Assembly (NCBI RefSeq): GCF_003590095.1
Contig: NC_039493.1
Span: 9,300,001 to 9,364,000, forward strand
Direction: 5' to 3'
DNA from: Trichoplusia ni
Taxonomy: Eukaryota; Arthropoda; Insecta; Lepidoptera; Noctuidae
Length of the DNA: 64,000 bases
In this document: in pieces, positions 13,044-25,563 of the stretch
Numbering within the stretch: the stretch's first letter is position 1
Layout of the letters: each line of letters starts with the position of its first letter
Notes under the pieces: generated by a model
Seen by the model: only the letters and a program-made list of their open reading frames with translations
What the model was told of the DNA's origin: nothing
Database searches by the model: none
Made by a program: the position numbers and the translations under genes

Positions 13044-16000
13044 ATGAAGAGGATCAGGTTGCTGCTGGTGGCCGCTGTGCTCCTCATAAAGGTGAGTTTA
13101 CTTCTTTTTTTATTATGTTAAATTAAGAAAGTGTGAAAATAGAAATATAATACGAAGAACAAGTTTTTTTCTTAGGAATAAACTTTGATTAATATTCAAC
13201 TACATTTAAAATTAAATTACTGTTTTGTATTAATATTTTTATACCAAGATTTTTATTAACGAGAAATAAATAAAATTAATAAATTTAAGTTTTCTTTTTG
13301 GTGTTATCTAACCGAAAAATCTTATTGGTGACCAAGATTAAGAAAATTGCAGCTCTATTCATTAAAGCTATTTTCATAAGAAGTGAGAATTTAATATTAC
13401 AATAAATAGATGTTGTTTATGAGTACATTAGAAATAACTATACCTATTAAAGCTCAACCCGGTTGATTGTTTCTGCACCTGATTACAGTATCGCTATCAT
13501 AAATCTACCATGAAGTAGAAGCGACTAGAATCATTGTTTATTATGACATAGTAACACAATAATCTTAATTTAAATAATAACAGTTAGCAATCACCATCCA
13601 CGCTGCCGTGCTAGCAATCATCCGACGCATGCTCGGCGCTCTAGACCTAGTCCCGTTGAATGGAACGATCTCTGCTATACCAGAGCATCTAACAGTCCGC
13701 CATACTCACTCATATATCTCAAAATATTTATATATTTTCAAAAATATACCGTAACACAAATATTATCCTGATTCTTAGATCCTAAATAGAATACGTTGAT
13801 TTGTAGATTAGTTTGTATCTTAGGCACTTTTCATTCCATGAACAATTTTCTGCAATCATCTTAGGTCGATAATTCCAGTGAAGCACTCATATGTTTAAGT
13901 AAATTATGTACGGAGACATTCAGTTCTTTCATCATAATTATTTATAGATATAACGTTTATATGCAGTGTTTCGTGGAGCGTAGAGCCAGCAATGTGTAGA
14001 GCGGGCACGTAAGTGTGTAAGGCACGCGGTGCACTGTCGAACGCTTCTACATTATTCAGCTTTTTCCGCTTGCGTTCTCCACAACTAGGCTAATGATTCC
14101 GTTAGCGCATCCACTAAACTGTGGACCATTGGAGAATAACTGCGTATGCTGATACGTATGTTAAATGCACAAGAAAGAAATTAATGCTCTTATGAGCTTG
14201 ATTTGTGCAGCCAGAACGGAAAAGATTTAAGTTAATTTCAACGAATATTCTTATCAAATAACGCGTCTCTGCAGATTTTTGGAATTCTAATTTTACTGTC
14301 TTTCAGGCCTAAATAACCTAACAAAAAATTGCTTTCACTTGCAAATTATAATTACGACGTAATCATAATAATTCCGATTTAGAAATAACTTGAAGGGCTA
14401 AAATAAAGCGGCATTTTTCAAATGGAAATATTCTCATGGAATGTAAAAAAAGTTGTATGGATAAGACAAAACATTGTAATATCCACAAAGGAACATCAAA
14501 TCCATTTTCGTTAACTCATAACTAAGCCGGAAAGGCGAGCAGTCGTTGACCACTCTGGCATTTTTTGTACACTTTCACTGTTCAAATTTCGCATCTTTGT
14601 AAGGTAATGACGCAATTCAGTTACTGTTGTGCAAGTTATTTTATTCAGGTTGATGGAGGCTTATAATAGTAGTTAAATGTTTCGCAACATTATTTCAGAC
14701 ATTAGGAACTCTATAGAATCTTTTTTGTCAAGTATTTAAGGAAAATTAGAAAGAACTCATCCTTTATTCGAACAAGTTATATCCGTAACTTTTGCATTTT
14801 TGACATCTTTTCCAATTCTCATAGATCGAACATTAAATTTATCATTATTTTTTGTGATTTACTGCTCAAGCTTAATATTAACTAATAAATAAGTTTAACT
14901 TTGACACCTGAAACTTAATTGATTTCCAATTATTTTAAACATGAACAATAAAATATAGTGTACAACATTTTTCGTAGATATTGTTGAGTGATCGCTTCAC
15001 GTTAGAAAGCTAATCGTTAAAGAGTGATCGCTTTCGTTTGTCGGTCTAGCTTTATACCTTTCTGACAATTCACAACCAATTGTTACCTCACAAGGACAGT
15101 ATAAAAACTGTCTTATTCACTGTCATGGATAGATAAAACAATACTACGATGCTTAGTGCCATTAATTAGTACATTAGAGATGTATAAGTATCGAATGAAG
15201 TAAGCCTCACGAAGAGTGATTAGAGTGAGAAATTATATGTGTATTAATTTATTTCAAAATACAGTTACATACATTGAGTATATAGCAACTGCAGTTGATA
15301 AGAATTTCAAATGGACAAGACCGAAATACAAAAACATTACGTATGTACGTAGTTTTCACAAACTCTATTTTGTAATCTACGTTTGGTATCCAAAATTTTT
15401 TGATTTAAATCTTAAATATAACATTGTTAGTGAGATTCAGCCATTACTTTCTCGATGTAAGGGAAAGCGTTCTTGAGGATTTGTGATCTCCACGCTCGAG
15501 GTTCAAGCGCATGACATTTAGTGCGCTTGTAAGCAACACGCTCATGTGAAACACTCATAACCTGTCCATTTATACGATGAGATGTCGTGACATGGGCGAA
15601 TAACTACAAAAACTTGAGTGTTTCATTGTGTTTCGTCTAAGAAGATTCTAATGATATCAGAGTCACAAACTGACAAGCTAGAAAAAATTAAACTTCATCA
15701 ATATTGACAAAACTGAACACCATTTTAACGTGAAGGTATAATATGAAGGTGAAATATGAAGGAATATCGTGTACGCGACTTTAATTACATAAAATCATAG
15801 ATACCTACCTAAAAAAAAGGAATACGTGAATGACATTACGAGAGTAAAGTAATCGCAAATCGAGCGTGATTTAATTCAGTCGTAGTAATTCAAGTGAATG
15901 GGCATGGTTAACGAGGAGACGCCCAACATTGTGAAACAGTGTTTGATGAGGTTGATGGCGCAACTTTTCTAAAAATGCTTTCTATTTATAACACACGTCT

Positions 16001-19000
16001 GATGCGCTTATCAAACTTGCCTTAATCTTTTTGGAGTTCAAAACTCTATATATTGTAATAGGGTACTTTTTGCCAGTCTTAAAAACAGGAGATAATTTAC
16101 AAAGTGTAATGTCAAAAAACGGTTACGTTAATATTTCATTAGAATTTAAAACCGGTCAGCTTAGCAGTACTTTTTGAGAATTTTCTACTCACTTATTGCA
16201 AACATGGGACAGTTAAATTGCTTACAACAGTTAAAGAATAAATAGTAGAGTCATAACAAAAAAGCCTTTAACGGCTTATTCAGACTATTTTCCTGTTAAA
16301 TTAAAAGATTTATGATGCAAATTTAATTCGACAAAATCAACTAATGTCAAATTAAATTAAAGTTAGGTCACCGATCAAAACAATTGGAAATAAGTACCAT
16401 ATAATGGCACGAAAGTTAAACACGTTACTTCTAATTTCGAATTCTAGAATGATAATCTTATTTATTAAATCTTGATTAAACAAATAAGATATCAAAAACA
16501 TAAAGACTCAAATGATGAATAAAATATTTTTAAATAGCTAAAAGCAAACAACTAATTTGTAAACCCTTTACCGCAATGTGAAAACACAAGTCGGACTCGC
16601 GTTTGTGTGTCATCATGGATTTGATCACGACGTCTGATAGCACGCACCGAGCACCGAACGCTGAACACACTTCCCACGTTCCGACACGATACATATTACA
16701 CTGGAGACAATACAACGCACAGGGAGAGCTGTGGGAGACTACTCATACAATAAACGCCACTTAGATCATCATGTGTGGCCCATGATAAACGAAAATAGAC
16801 CCTATTACAAAGCAATAAAGCCGTCATGATGTGAAGTTTATGCCTGACTGCTTGGCACATGTTCTGGTAACTGATGATCTTGTTTTAACGATATGTGCTA
16901 TTGACATAGTAATGTAACGATTGAGTGAATATGTTTGTAAGTACAAAGTACATGAAGGCAGGTCACCGAAACAAGTTTAGAGCAAACTGGTTGAAAAACA
17001 GGGATAATTTGTACCAAATCACAGTGTTTTCGCAAGGATAGCAGAATAGTTGAGGTCGCCACGCCAAAGCCACTGTGCGCGTCGTGTCGCGGGTTCGATC
17101 CCCGCGTAAGACAAGAATTTGTGTGATGCACACGATACTAATGCTTTTTCTGAGTCTTGGTGTCATTGTGCATGTGATTTATATGTTTGTTAAACCCCCC
17201 GCGACACAAGGATTAAATTCCTTAGAGCGGGAGTCGTTTTTTAAAATGAAATATGAATGAAACCGAATAACAGGCGAAATTTCTAATTACAAATCATATT
17301 TTGACCATTTTTGAAGAATGTTGTTTTGATGCACAGTCAGCGAAGTATGTTATGCAAATACAAAACCAGAAAAACATAAATAACCTCAACCCTGTTAGGA
17401 TACACACATTCGAGCATAACACAAACAAAAATCCGGTTCCACTCAATTCTCGTTCATTTAAACAACTTTCATCTCGTCGTACTAATTTTTGTACTAAGGT
17501 ATGTAGGTACAACTCTTTACGAAGTTAACAACATAAATAGTTACGTAAGACCGCAAACTGCTTGAATTTTTTATTGACAAGTTTTTCAAGCCTCATCTTG
17601 ATAAAACTTTTGCTTAATTTAATATCAAAAAGGTTTTAATGAGGTTTGTTTTGCTTTCTTTTTCTTTAATAGGTTCGACCTTAATATTTTTGTAGACTGC
17701 GGGCATAAATCAATAGTATTTTTAAGGTTCAGCTAAGATTGAGAAGATTGCACCCATAAAATTTAGTATAAGCCTATTGTGTAATGACCTTGGTAACAAG
17801 CTAGTAGTTTTCCCATAATAAATGGGGGAATTTGATAACTTTCTATAATACGTTCGTAATTTTTTTTTAATACATAACGTCCAATTACCACAAAAAAAGA
17901 TGGCCAAAATGGAATACCTAGACTTTTTGTTTTACAAAATAATAGACAACTTATATTTAGCGTGGCGTGGAAGCATGCGTAGAAAAGACTGAAGATTAAG
18001 TCTGTTAGTTAAATAATAATTGATAAACGTAGGTAATGTAATCATTAATTTAATCTCCATTAAGTACTTTACATAGTTTATGACAGCAACTAACGTTGTT
18101 TAACATATTCGTATATTTCGGAGAGGCGGATGTGGCCGCGCTGTACTTTCACCTGCGCCGGCGCAGCACCTGTCGTCTGCGCTCCGGTGACGCACGGGCG
18201 ATGCGCACGCTCAAGTAATCGCATCTATCTGCCTTCTCACTGAGTTACCCACACTAATGGGATCTGCCTAAACTAAGACCCGGAACTTATTACGTATAAT
18301 AATAGCTGCTGCCTTAGTTATAAGCCGCAGTTCATTATTTTTTAAATTTGATAGCAGTCGGTAAACTGCTTCGGATTTTTACGGATGTGCTTCTGCTAGT
18401 TTTAAAGGCCTCGCTAATGTCACGGAACAGTCGTTTAGAATAATTTGTAATTCAATATAATCAAATTGTAGCAAAATAAAATAGACAGGCAAAACATACC
18501 TTTAACGTTCATTAAAATGCCATTTTTTAACAACACGGATTCCACTTTATGCGAGATATACGGCTACCATCACGAATGGTGATTTAATCTATTATGATAG
18601 AGCACCTCACGTGAAAACTGCCGAAGAAAGCTCTAGTTGCACATGTTTATAAGTCCAGTGTTTTCTTCCGCACTCACAATCTCGATCAGTGGGTAATTTC
18701 TAACCGGTTTAGAAAACGCGAGCGCCGCCGCCACCAGCACGCACCAGCCGCGCCGCGCTCCCGCCACTCGCTACTATTCTTACGTACTATCTACGGTTAC
18801 AGGTTCCACCTGTCACATCAACTCTCACGCCTTATTTTTCTGCACTTACCTACGTCCAAATACAGATAAGCCTAGTTCAAGAGACGAAGATTTAATGCGG
18901 GCTCAGCCATGACTCGATAAGCGTGTAATAACGTAAAGTGGTTATTAGTAACTCACTGCCGAGAGCGGAACTTGCTAATGGTAATAGAAATTAGATTGAG

Positions 19001-21396
19001 GTGCACATTAATGTAATTTGCACACTAACAGATATCACTCAACCCCTTGTCTTCAAAGAACGTTTTCTGATCAAAAGTTAACAAAAATATTTATGGATCC
19101 ACAAGACTGCGTTTTCAGCCTTTAACTAATTGATTGAAAAGATTATAACAAACAAAATTATCACCATAGAAGTAATAACTATCTTCACACAAATATTAAC
19201 AAGCGCACGTAACGTGCAACTTAATAACAATATCTATAACACGTTGTTAAACAAGACGAAGTTATCTAGAGTAGCTTGTTTAAAATAAATAAAGTATCGT
19301 GAAAGCATTCGCTTAATACACCTAAGCAATATGATCGTACTGATTAATATTATAATTGCTAGAGCGAGCCATCCATCAGTGTAGAAAGTCGGAAAGAACA
19401 TTGCGCGCGCGCCGCCGCCGCTCGCAAGATGAGGCGAGGGCGCTCAGCGCATGCGCTCGCGTGGCGCAGAGTATGTAGAGTGAGACGCCTCTTAGGAATG
19501 TTCCGAGCCTGCTATTAACGGACATATCGTCGCAAACACTGTTACTTGCCCATTCAACAGTAAGAAACATATTACTGGGCCTTATTTGCAAACACGCAAA
19601 TCTATAACAAGAAAGAGTTACATATTCCAATTATAAACAGTTTTAACGTTAATCGATGCAAAAACTTATGTATGGCTTTTTATTTCCAGGAAGCGACATG
19701 CGAGCCTCCGGTGGACTCGGCTTCGTTGCCGTTGGAACATCGGACAGGTGCCGGCTACGGCCCGCCCCTGCCACCCTCACACACGGACGACCCGTGGCCC
19801 CTGGCGACACCGGATAGCCCGAAAATAAAACACTTACAAGTTCAATGTGAGAAGACACGCATGCGCGTCAATATAGAATTTGACCGGCCCTTCTACGGCA
19901 TGATCTTCTCTAAAGGATTCTACAGCGACTCTCACTGCATGCATCTTAAGCCAGGAACTGGACATTTGAGTGCAACTTTCGAAATCTTCCTCAACAGCTG
20001 TGGAATGTCTAGCTCTGCCAATCACAACGTTGCTGCTTATGGAAGTCCAACTCCAAGTGGCTCCTACGTTGAGAACACGATCATTGTCCAGTATGATCCC
20101 TATGTCCAAGAAGTATGGGATCAAGCAAGAAAACTTAGGTGTACGTGGTATGACTTTTACGAAAAGGCAGTTACATTCAGACCGTTCCAAGTGGATATGT
20201 TGCACGCTGTCACCGCGAACTTTCTCGGGGACAACCTGCAATGCTGGATGCAGATACAGGTTGGAAAAGGACCATGGGCTTCAGAAGTGTCAGGCATAGT
20301 TAAAATTGGACAGACCATGACTATGGTTCTCGCTATCAAAGATGATGAAAATAAATTCGATATGTTAGTGCGAAACTGCGTGGCACATGACGGCAAACGA
20401 GCACCTATCCAATTGGTTGATCAATACGGATGTGTGGTAAGACCTAAGATAATGAGCAAATTCCAGAAAATCAAGAACTTTGGCCCCTCCGCATCTGTAG
20501 TGTCTTTCGCATATTTCCAAGCATTCAAATTCCCCGACTCAATGAATGTACACTTCCAGTGCGTTATTCAAGTATGCAGATATAACTGTCCAGAACCTAA
20601 ATGCGGTGGTCTCGGCGCAGACTACGGAGTACCATTGTTAGGAGGAAATACTCTTGGTGCTGACGAATATGGTGTACCGAACTCACCTCACGCTGAATAT
20701 GGCCCACCACCACCAGCACCTCACGGAGAATACGGCGTCCCACCCGCTTTCCCCGATCCACGACATCCAGCGGATGCGACAGGATCGTTCTCAGAAAAAC
20801 GCGATGACGCCGTACCGCCCCCTCAAGCTCAGGTCTCCTCGACACCAAACGCGCCCAGCCCATCTTCACCTGCACCAGCAAGAGATGAGGACGAAGTCAA
20901 CCTACCTCCCCCTCCTCCTCCAGGCCGTCGCGGTGTATACAACACTGTTAAGAGGAAAGACGAAGGCCATGGAAACCTGGCCACCCTAGGAGGAAGACCA
21001 CGCTCGGTGGAGGACTTACCGGAAAGACTAGTCGGTGTAAGACGAAGGAGAGAGACGTCATCGCCTACAAGAATCTATAAACGTGACGCTCAAGAAATGA
21101 CAGACGTCAATACTAGTCGAACAATACAAGTGGTAGCGCCTGGCGACGTTAACTTCGCGCTGAACAACGCCGCAGCCAACGAGACAGTGGTGATCCAGTC
21201 GCCGGCGAGCGACCCGGAAACGATATGCATGTCGGTGCCGTCGTTTGTGGCGGGACTGGTGATGCTGCTGCTGGTGCTGGTGGTGGCGTCGCTGGTGGCC
21301 GCCTTCCTGTTCGTGCGCGTGCGCGCTCTGGACAGGAAGGGCGCGCACGGGGCCGCCGCCTACTTCGAGACGGATTACGTGAAGCACACGAACTAG
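13044..21396 (+). CDS. ZP-domain transmembrane protein, miniature/dusky/dusky-like family
   Basis: Two coding exons, 13044-13091 and 19690-21396, join in phase 0 (AAG|GTGAGT ... TTTCCAG|GAA) to give 584 residues. Exon 1 encodes only a signal peptide (MKRIRLLLVAAVLLIK). The ZP domain covers roughly residues 61-322, with regularly spaced cysteines and the stretch RPKIMSKFQKIKNFGPSASV typical, to my memory, of miniature, dusky and dusky-like. A Pro/Tyr-rich linker with GEYG/AEYG repeats follows, then a tetrabasic RRRR site at about 467-470 (a likely furin cleavage site), a transmembrane helix at about 530-556 and a short cytoplasmic tail. Family members organise apical extracellular matrix in wing, bristle and denticle cells. 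Which of the three paralogues this is cannot be settled here, so no symbol is given. The single intron is 6.6 kb. An in-frame ATG at 19672 lies inside the intron and is not used. Confidence 0.93.
13092..19689 (+). other. 6.6-kb intron of the ZP gene
   Basis: A canonical GTGAGT donor and TTTATTTCCAG acceptor bound this intron. No open frame inside looks like protein. It holds a SINE copy near 17050-17245 and GC-rich islets at about 18125-18200, 18720-18770 and 19400-19460, which are candidate enhancers or alternative first exons. Confidence 0.8.
17050..17245 (+). mobile_element. tRNA-derived SINE, copy 1
   Basis: A pol III B-box-like sequence (GGGTTCGATCCCC, 17091-17103) is followed by a body that matches the copy at about 54325-54510. 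Shared blocks include CACTGTGC, GTGTCGCG, AATTTGTGTGATG, TCTGAGTCT and CGCGACACAAGGA, in the same order and spacing. The end is A/T-rich. Exact ends and target-site duplications are uncertain. Confidence 0.75.
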
Positions 21397-21699
21397 CGAA
21401 TGCGTCGGTGCGAGTGACGCGGGGACGTTCACAAACTTTACTCATATCCAAAGAGCGTGCGCGCTTCGGTCCCGGTCGGACGGCGCTGGTGTGCTGTCGC
21501 GGTCGCGATCGAAGCTCGGTGACTGTGTCAGATATCTATTTATTTAGTTTTTGTAATGAGCGTGATGTATAATATGTACGACTGTTTTTGTAAATTATTT
21601 TATTCGTGTGAAAAGCACCTGTATTTGCCTTGTAGTCGATACGTCTGTTGTAATTTTGTAAAGAGTCGTAAGTAAGATTTAAATGTAAGGTAAATACTA

Positions 21700-21705
21700 A
21701 TTAAA
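21700..21705 (+). terminator. Candidate poly(A) signal of the ZP gene
   Basis: ATTAAA lies 304 bases downstream of the ZP stop codon. Confidence 0.4.
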
Positions 21706-21876
21706 TACCAATCAAAAGTGTCGTGTGAGATATATTTTTTTAATCCGCATCCTTTTAAATAGATCGATGAATTATATTTCGGACTACTTAAGGAGTGTCC
21801 GTTATGTAAAGAAAATTTACAAGAGGAACAGTACAGCAGTTTAAAATGACAAAACCAATAAGTATACATATATTTT

Positions 21877-21882
21877 TTTATT
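21877..21882 (-). terminator. Candidate poly(A) signal of the minus-strand unknown gene
   Basis: AATAAA on the minus strand lies 184 bases beyond the stop codon at 22066-22068. Confidence 0.45.
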
Positions 21883-22065
21883 AATATTACGCAATAATCA
21901 ACAGCTTAAAGGACGTAATACATAAAATATAACAACGAACGTGTTCTTCTATGAAATTAAGTAACAGGCATACAAAGGAATACAGGTATAAGTACGTTTG
22001 TTTGAAAGCATATTCTATAATGAGCGAGCTTGGCCACTACTAGTTACTAACTTACTTTACGTGTC

Positions 22066-25000
22066 CTATCTCCAAGGAGGACATTTCTTCAAGCCACCGG
22101 GCTTCTTCTGTCTTTTTTTGGGCAAAGGAACCAAGTTCATAAGCGAAGGAAATTCATCCTTCTCTGGACTGCTGTACAACAATCTTAACCTCTTATCATG
22201 TTTATCTCCTATAATATCTATTAAATCCTGAAAACAAAACACGCTTATAAGAGAAAATCAATTAAGTAGGTAAAGACTTAATTTTAGAATTAAGTAATTC
22301 AGTCTGAAAAAAAATAAGATGCCAGCAGTTATTTTCGGGATCTTTATCGGCCTACTCTATTAGGATCTGATTCAATTCCAAATCAAATTCTCACTCACAT
22401 CCTGAAACAAGGAGAGACTCTCAGTGGCGGTTGGTATCGTCGACGCCAGGCGGTAGATGGCAGGGCGCGGCGGACGGGGCGGGGCCGGCGGGCCCTGCGG
22501 GGGCAGCGGGCCCTGCGCGAGCGCGGCCCGGCTGCGCGCGCCGGGGCGCCGCACCAGCAGCGAGCTGCAGAGCGCGGGCGCCAGCGCCCCGCACTGGCAG
22601 CCCACGCTCGCGCACCGCCGCGGCTCTGCCTGCTCCGTCTGAGTCTTCTTGTTTTTCTTCACAGTTTTAGGACGTGGCACGGTAAATTGATGCTATAATA
22701 TCAGAAATTCGTCATTGAAATATGTGGTTTACCGAATTTCAGATATTAAAACGCGTGTAAATGTTACCTGAACTATAACTTTACCTAAAGGAAATAAGTA
22801 CGCACGATTTAGTTTTCTAGAGTATGAGAATTACCTTTCCGTTTGTTTTCTGAATTAACAAACGATGTTGACCTTTTTAGGATTTGTTAGGCTGTCATGA
22901 TAACCCTATGGTTTTATCACTGCTTTTCAGTAAAACAAACATATACTCTTAACGATTTTCTCTTCCAATTCAAACAAAATAATTAGTGCAATGCTATGGG
23001 AAGCGCCAAAATTATAACAAAAAGATTTGTTAGTAGTCAGTGCAGGTTCATAAAGAAAACACCTAATAAATATTTTTTGATCATTAACAATTTATTGCTA
23101 TCTCTTTTCACACACAAACTTTTAAATGACAAATGTTGCCTACGGAGTAAGCTAATGTTTCCTAATGGTCGAAAAATAGAGTGACACCAAATATGATGAA
23201 AAAACTTTGGTTCCGATAGGCCAGAAACACTTATACTCAGGTAATGTGATACCTGGTTTTATTAGCGGTTAATGTTAAGAGAGTAAGGGTTCGCGTACGT
23301 AGTTTTGACGCGTCGGCGGCTGCTCTGGCGGCGGCGGCTGCGGCTGCTGCGAAGCGATCCTCCTCATGCGACTCCCGGTGGCGGCCGGGGACAGAATGCT
23401 GTACGTCCGGCACAGGCGTGGCACTCGCCAGCTCGACTGGGGCTGTGGTTGGGATCTGCGATTTTTTCTACGGGTGCGTGGCCGCTTCAGCTGCTTCACT
23501 TCACAGTTGTGAGATTGAGTCTGCAAGACGAACGAACATCCTGAACGGGTAGAACCATAATACGACTCTATGACTCCCTTCCCTTCACGCTATGATTACT
23601 TATAAATTCTGTTCACGTGTTATACTTACGAGACAACCTATATATTTTTATCGCGATAATAAATACCACGTATTTCTGATAGTTTATAAAATATGAGCAG
23701 GTATATATTTCTAGCTTTTCGCCCGCGGCTTCGCCCGCGTCGATGTCGGTTATATCGCGTTTCCAAGAGAACTCTTCAAAAGTCCGGGTTAAAAACTATC
23801 CTATGTTCGTCAACTCTATCTCTGTACCACATTTCATTAAAATCAGTTCAGTAGTTTAGACGTCAAAGCGTAACAGACAGACAGACAGACAGAGTGACTT
23901 TCACATTTATAATATTAGTAGGGATATATAACCAGAGCCTAGTTATTACCTGCATGTAGTCGTGTATCTGCGACGACGACGGTGGCTGTGCCATGCGGGA
24001 CGGGCGGCTGGGCGCTGGCGGCCTGCGACACGGCGCTCTCGATGCAGTTGGCGGCGTTGAACAGCAGCCGGCACAGCTCGCAGCCTGGCGCTGAGGAGGC
24101 TGTGCACCATGTTACAAACGCCTTTTATTTACCATTTATGTCACAAAATACTCTACAACGAAAACAATTTAAAGTTTTATTCGAGTAAGTGGATAATTAT
24201 AAGATTGTAGTTTAAATTTATTATTTTTAGTAGGCAAGTGGTAGTGATGTCGGAGCTGGAGCGAGGCTCGTACATCGGGGGCAGCACCTGGGTCGAGGTG
24301 TTTGCAGCTGGCGGGCGGCGGCGCGGGCGGCGAGGGCGGCGCGGGCGGCGGCCGCTCGTGGTCCCCGCCCGCGCTGCCATGCACGTGCAGCTTTATGTTG
24401 TTGCGCAGCAGGTGAGGCTTGATCTCCTCAAACCACACGTCGCACAACTGCAATATACATTACACTCAAGAGTAGATACTATTAAAACCTTTTTAATTTG
24501 AATGAGATAGGCTGAGAGAAAAAACTTTGCAGCTATTTTGATTTATTGTTACACTTGTATTTATTTATTCAGATAGTGATAACAAACAGCAGTATATAAA
24601 ATATTGTAAGAAGCATCATCACAAAAAACACATTGTTCTCTGAGCAATTAAATGTTTTGGTACAAAGCAAGCAAGAAGTACTAAGTAGGTATCGTATTAA
24701 AAACCTACGTAACAATTAAAAAGTGATAGAACAAAAAAAATACTTAAATGACCAAGTAGTCAAGTCATGTCAAATAACATAAAAAATTAAAAATACCTAC
24801 TATGAAACAGGTAGATACTTCATAACAAGTAATTTGTTGTAGCATACCGACCTTCAGCAACACTATGCTATGATGTTATGGGAAGGCGCTTACACTGACT
24901 AAAGCATTCTCCAAATCGTAGCGCACACTCTTAGGTATCTTATTCTTGCTCCTGCTTCGCTGAGTCTCGTGGTTGGGGCGGACGCTGCAGGCGCCGGAGT

Positions 25001-25085
25001 CGCCGGACGCGGCGGCGGCGGGGGCCCGGGCGCGCACCGCGGCCTCGCCGCCGCCCGCCACTTTACGCATCCGCGGCTGCGACAT
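22066..25085 (-). CDS. Uncharacterised basic, Pro/Arg-rich protein, six exons
   Basis: Exons, 5' to 3' on the minus strand: 25085-24894, 24447-24288, 24090-23950, 23540-23299, 22692-22399, 22227-22066. All junctions are GT/AG and phases close, giving 396 residues from an ATG starting MSQPRMRKV. I do not recognise the family. Visible features are an Ala/Arg-rich N-terminus, a segment PKSVRYDLENALVS running across the first junction into LCDVWFEEIKPHLL, a Pro-rich spacer, a cysteine-containing stretch (GCELCRLLFNAANCIES), several Lys/Arg clusters that could be nuclear signals, and a conserved-looking C-terminus (SSPEKDEFPSLMNLVPLPKK). There is no signal peptide or membrane helix. A nuclear role is inference. 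The donor of exon 4 (TAC|GTACGC) is weak, and the acceptor at 23541-23543 is preferred over one 19 bases downstream because only it keeps phase. The frame stays open upstream of the ATG to a TAA at about 25173 without another ATG. Confidence 0.65.
23711..23924 (+). mobile_element. Retrotransposon 3' fragment in an intron
   Basis: The sequence runs from TAGCTTTTCGCCCGCGGCTT through a (CAGA)n tract to TTATAATATTAGTAGGGA. It resembles a tail seen very often in lepidopteran genomes and attributed to non-LTR elements (from memory). It lies in intron 3 of the unknown minus-strand gene, in antisense orientation to it. Confidence 0.65.
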
Positions 25086-25563
25086 TACTACGCTCTCAGC
25101 AATGTCCACACCATTGAAAATACCAAACGAAGAGTATAACGCACCAAAATCTACACTAAACGAGTACTTTCCTTATAAAACATTAAAAATATGAGTATAA
25201 AAAGTAAACGTCAAAACCGGCACTTTCAACTGTTCTGTCAAACGGTTTTATTTTTCTAAACAGATTACAGTAACGATTCATTGTTATCAAAAGAGGTTCT
25301 GATAGCAACGGTGTGACGAACCAATTATTATAGTAATTCATCACAATATCTAACCTTTAGTTTTAAATAGGACACCCACATAAATATACCTCTAAGGATT
25401 AAAAAAAAAAACAAAAACAAACTTGATGTGGTTACCTACATTTTAAAACATTGGTCCACATTTTTAATGTGGGTAGACTAACCTAGAGTCAATCTTATCT
25501 TGACTGTGAAAGAGATAGAACGTGATATATTTTATAAGTAGGTAATTTTTGAATAATCACACC
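25086..25563. promoter_or_regulatory. Shared head-to-head promoter interval
   Basis: Only 478 bases separate the start codons of the unknown minus-strand gene and the plus-strand PLD6-like gene, so the two probably share a bidirectional promoter. No TATA box is evident. Part of it (25086-25172) is open in frame with the minus-strand gene. Confidence 0.5.

Larger units (their letters stand above)
21397..22065. other. Convergent 3' ends of the ZP gene and the unknown gene
   Basis: This interval lies between the ZP stop codon and the stop codon of the minus-strand gene. It must hold both 3'UTRs. Poly(A)-type signals on the two strands are less than 200 bases apart. No other coding sequence is visible. 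Confidence 0.7.

Noticed and set aside
14437..14460. TGGAATGTAAA, like the miR-1 seed region
   Set aside because: The rest does not match miR-1 and no complementary arm is found upstream, so no precursor hairpin forms.
22421..22670. Several GC-rich frames on both strands
   Set aside because: They are out-of-frame readings of exon 5 of the unknown minus-strand gene.
23522..23524. CTTGCAG acceptor for exon 4 of the unknown gene
   Set aside because: Used after exon 3 in phase 1 it gives an immediate stop; the acceptor at 23541-23543 keeps the frame.
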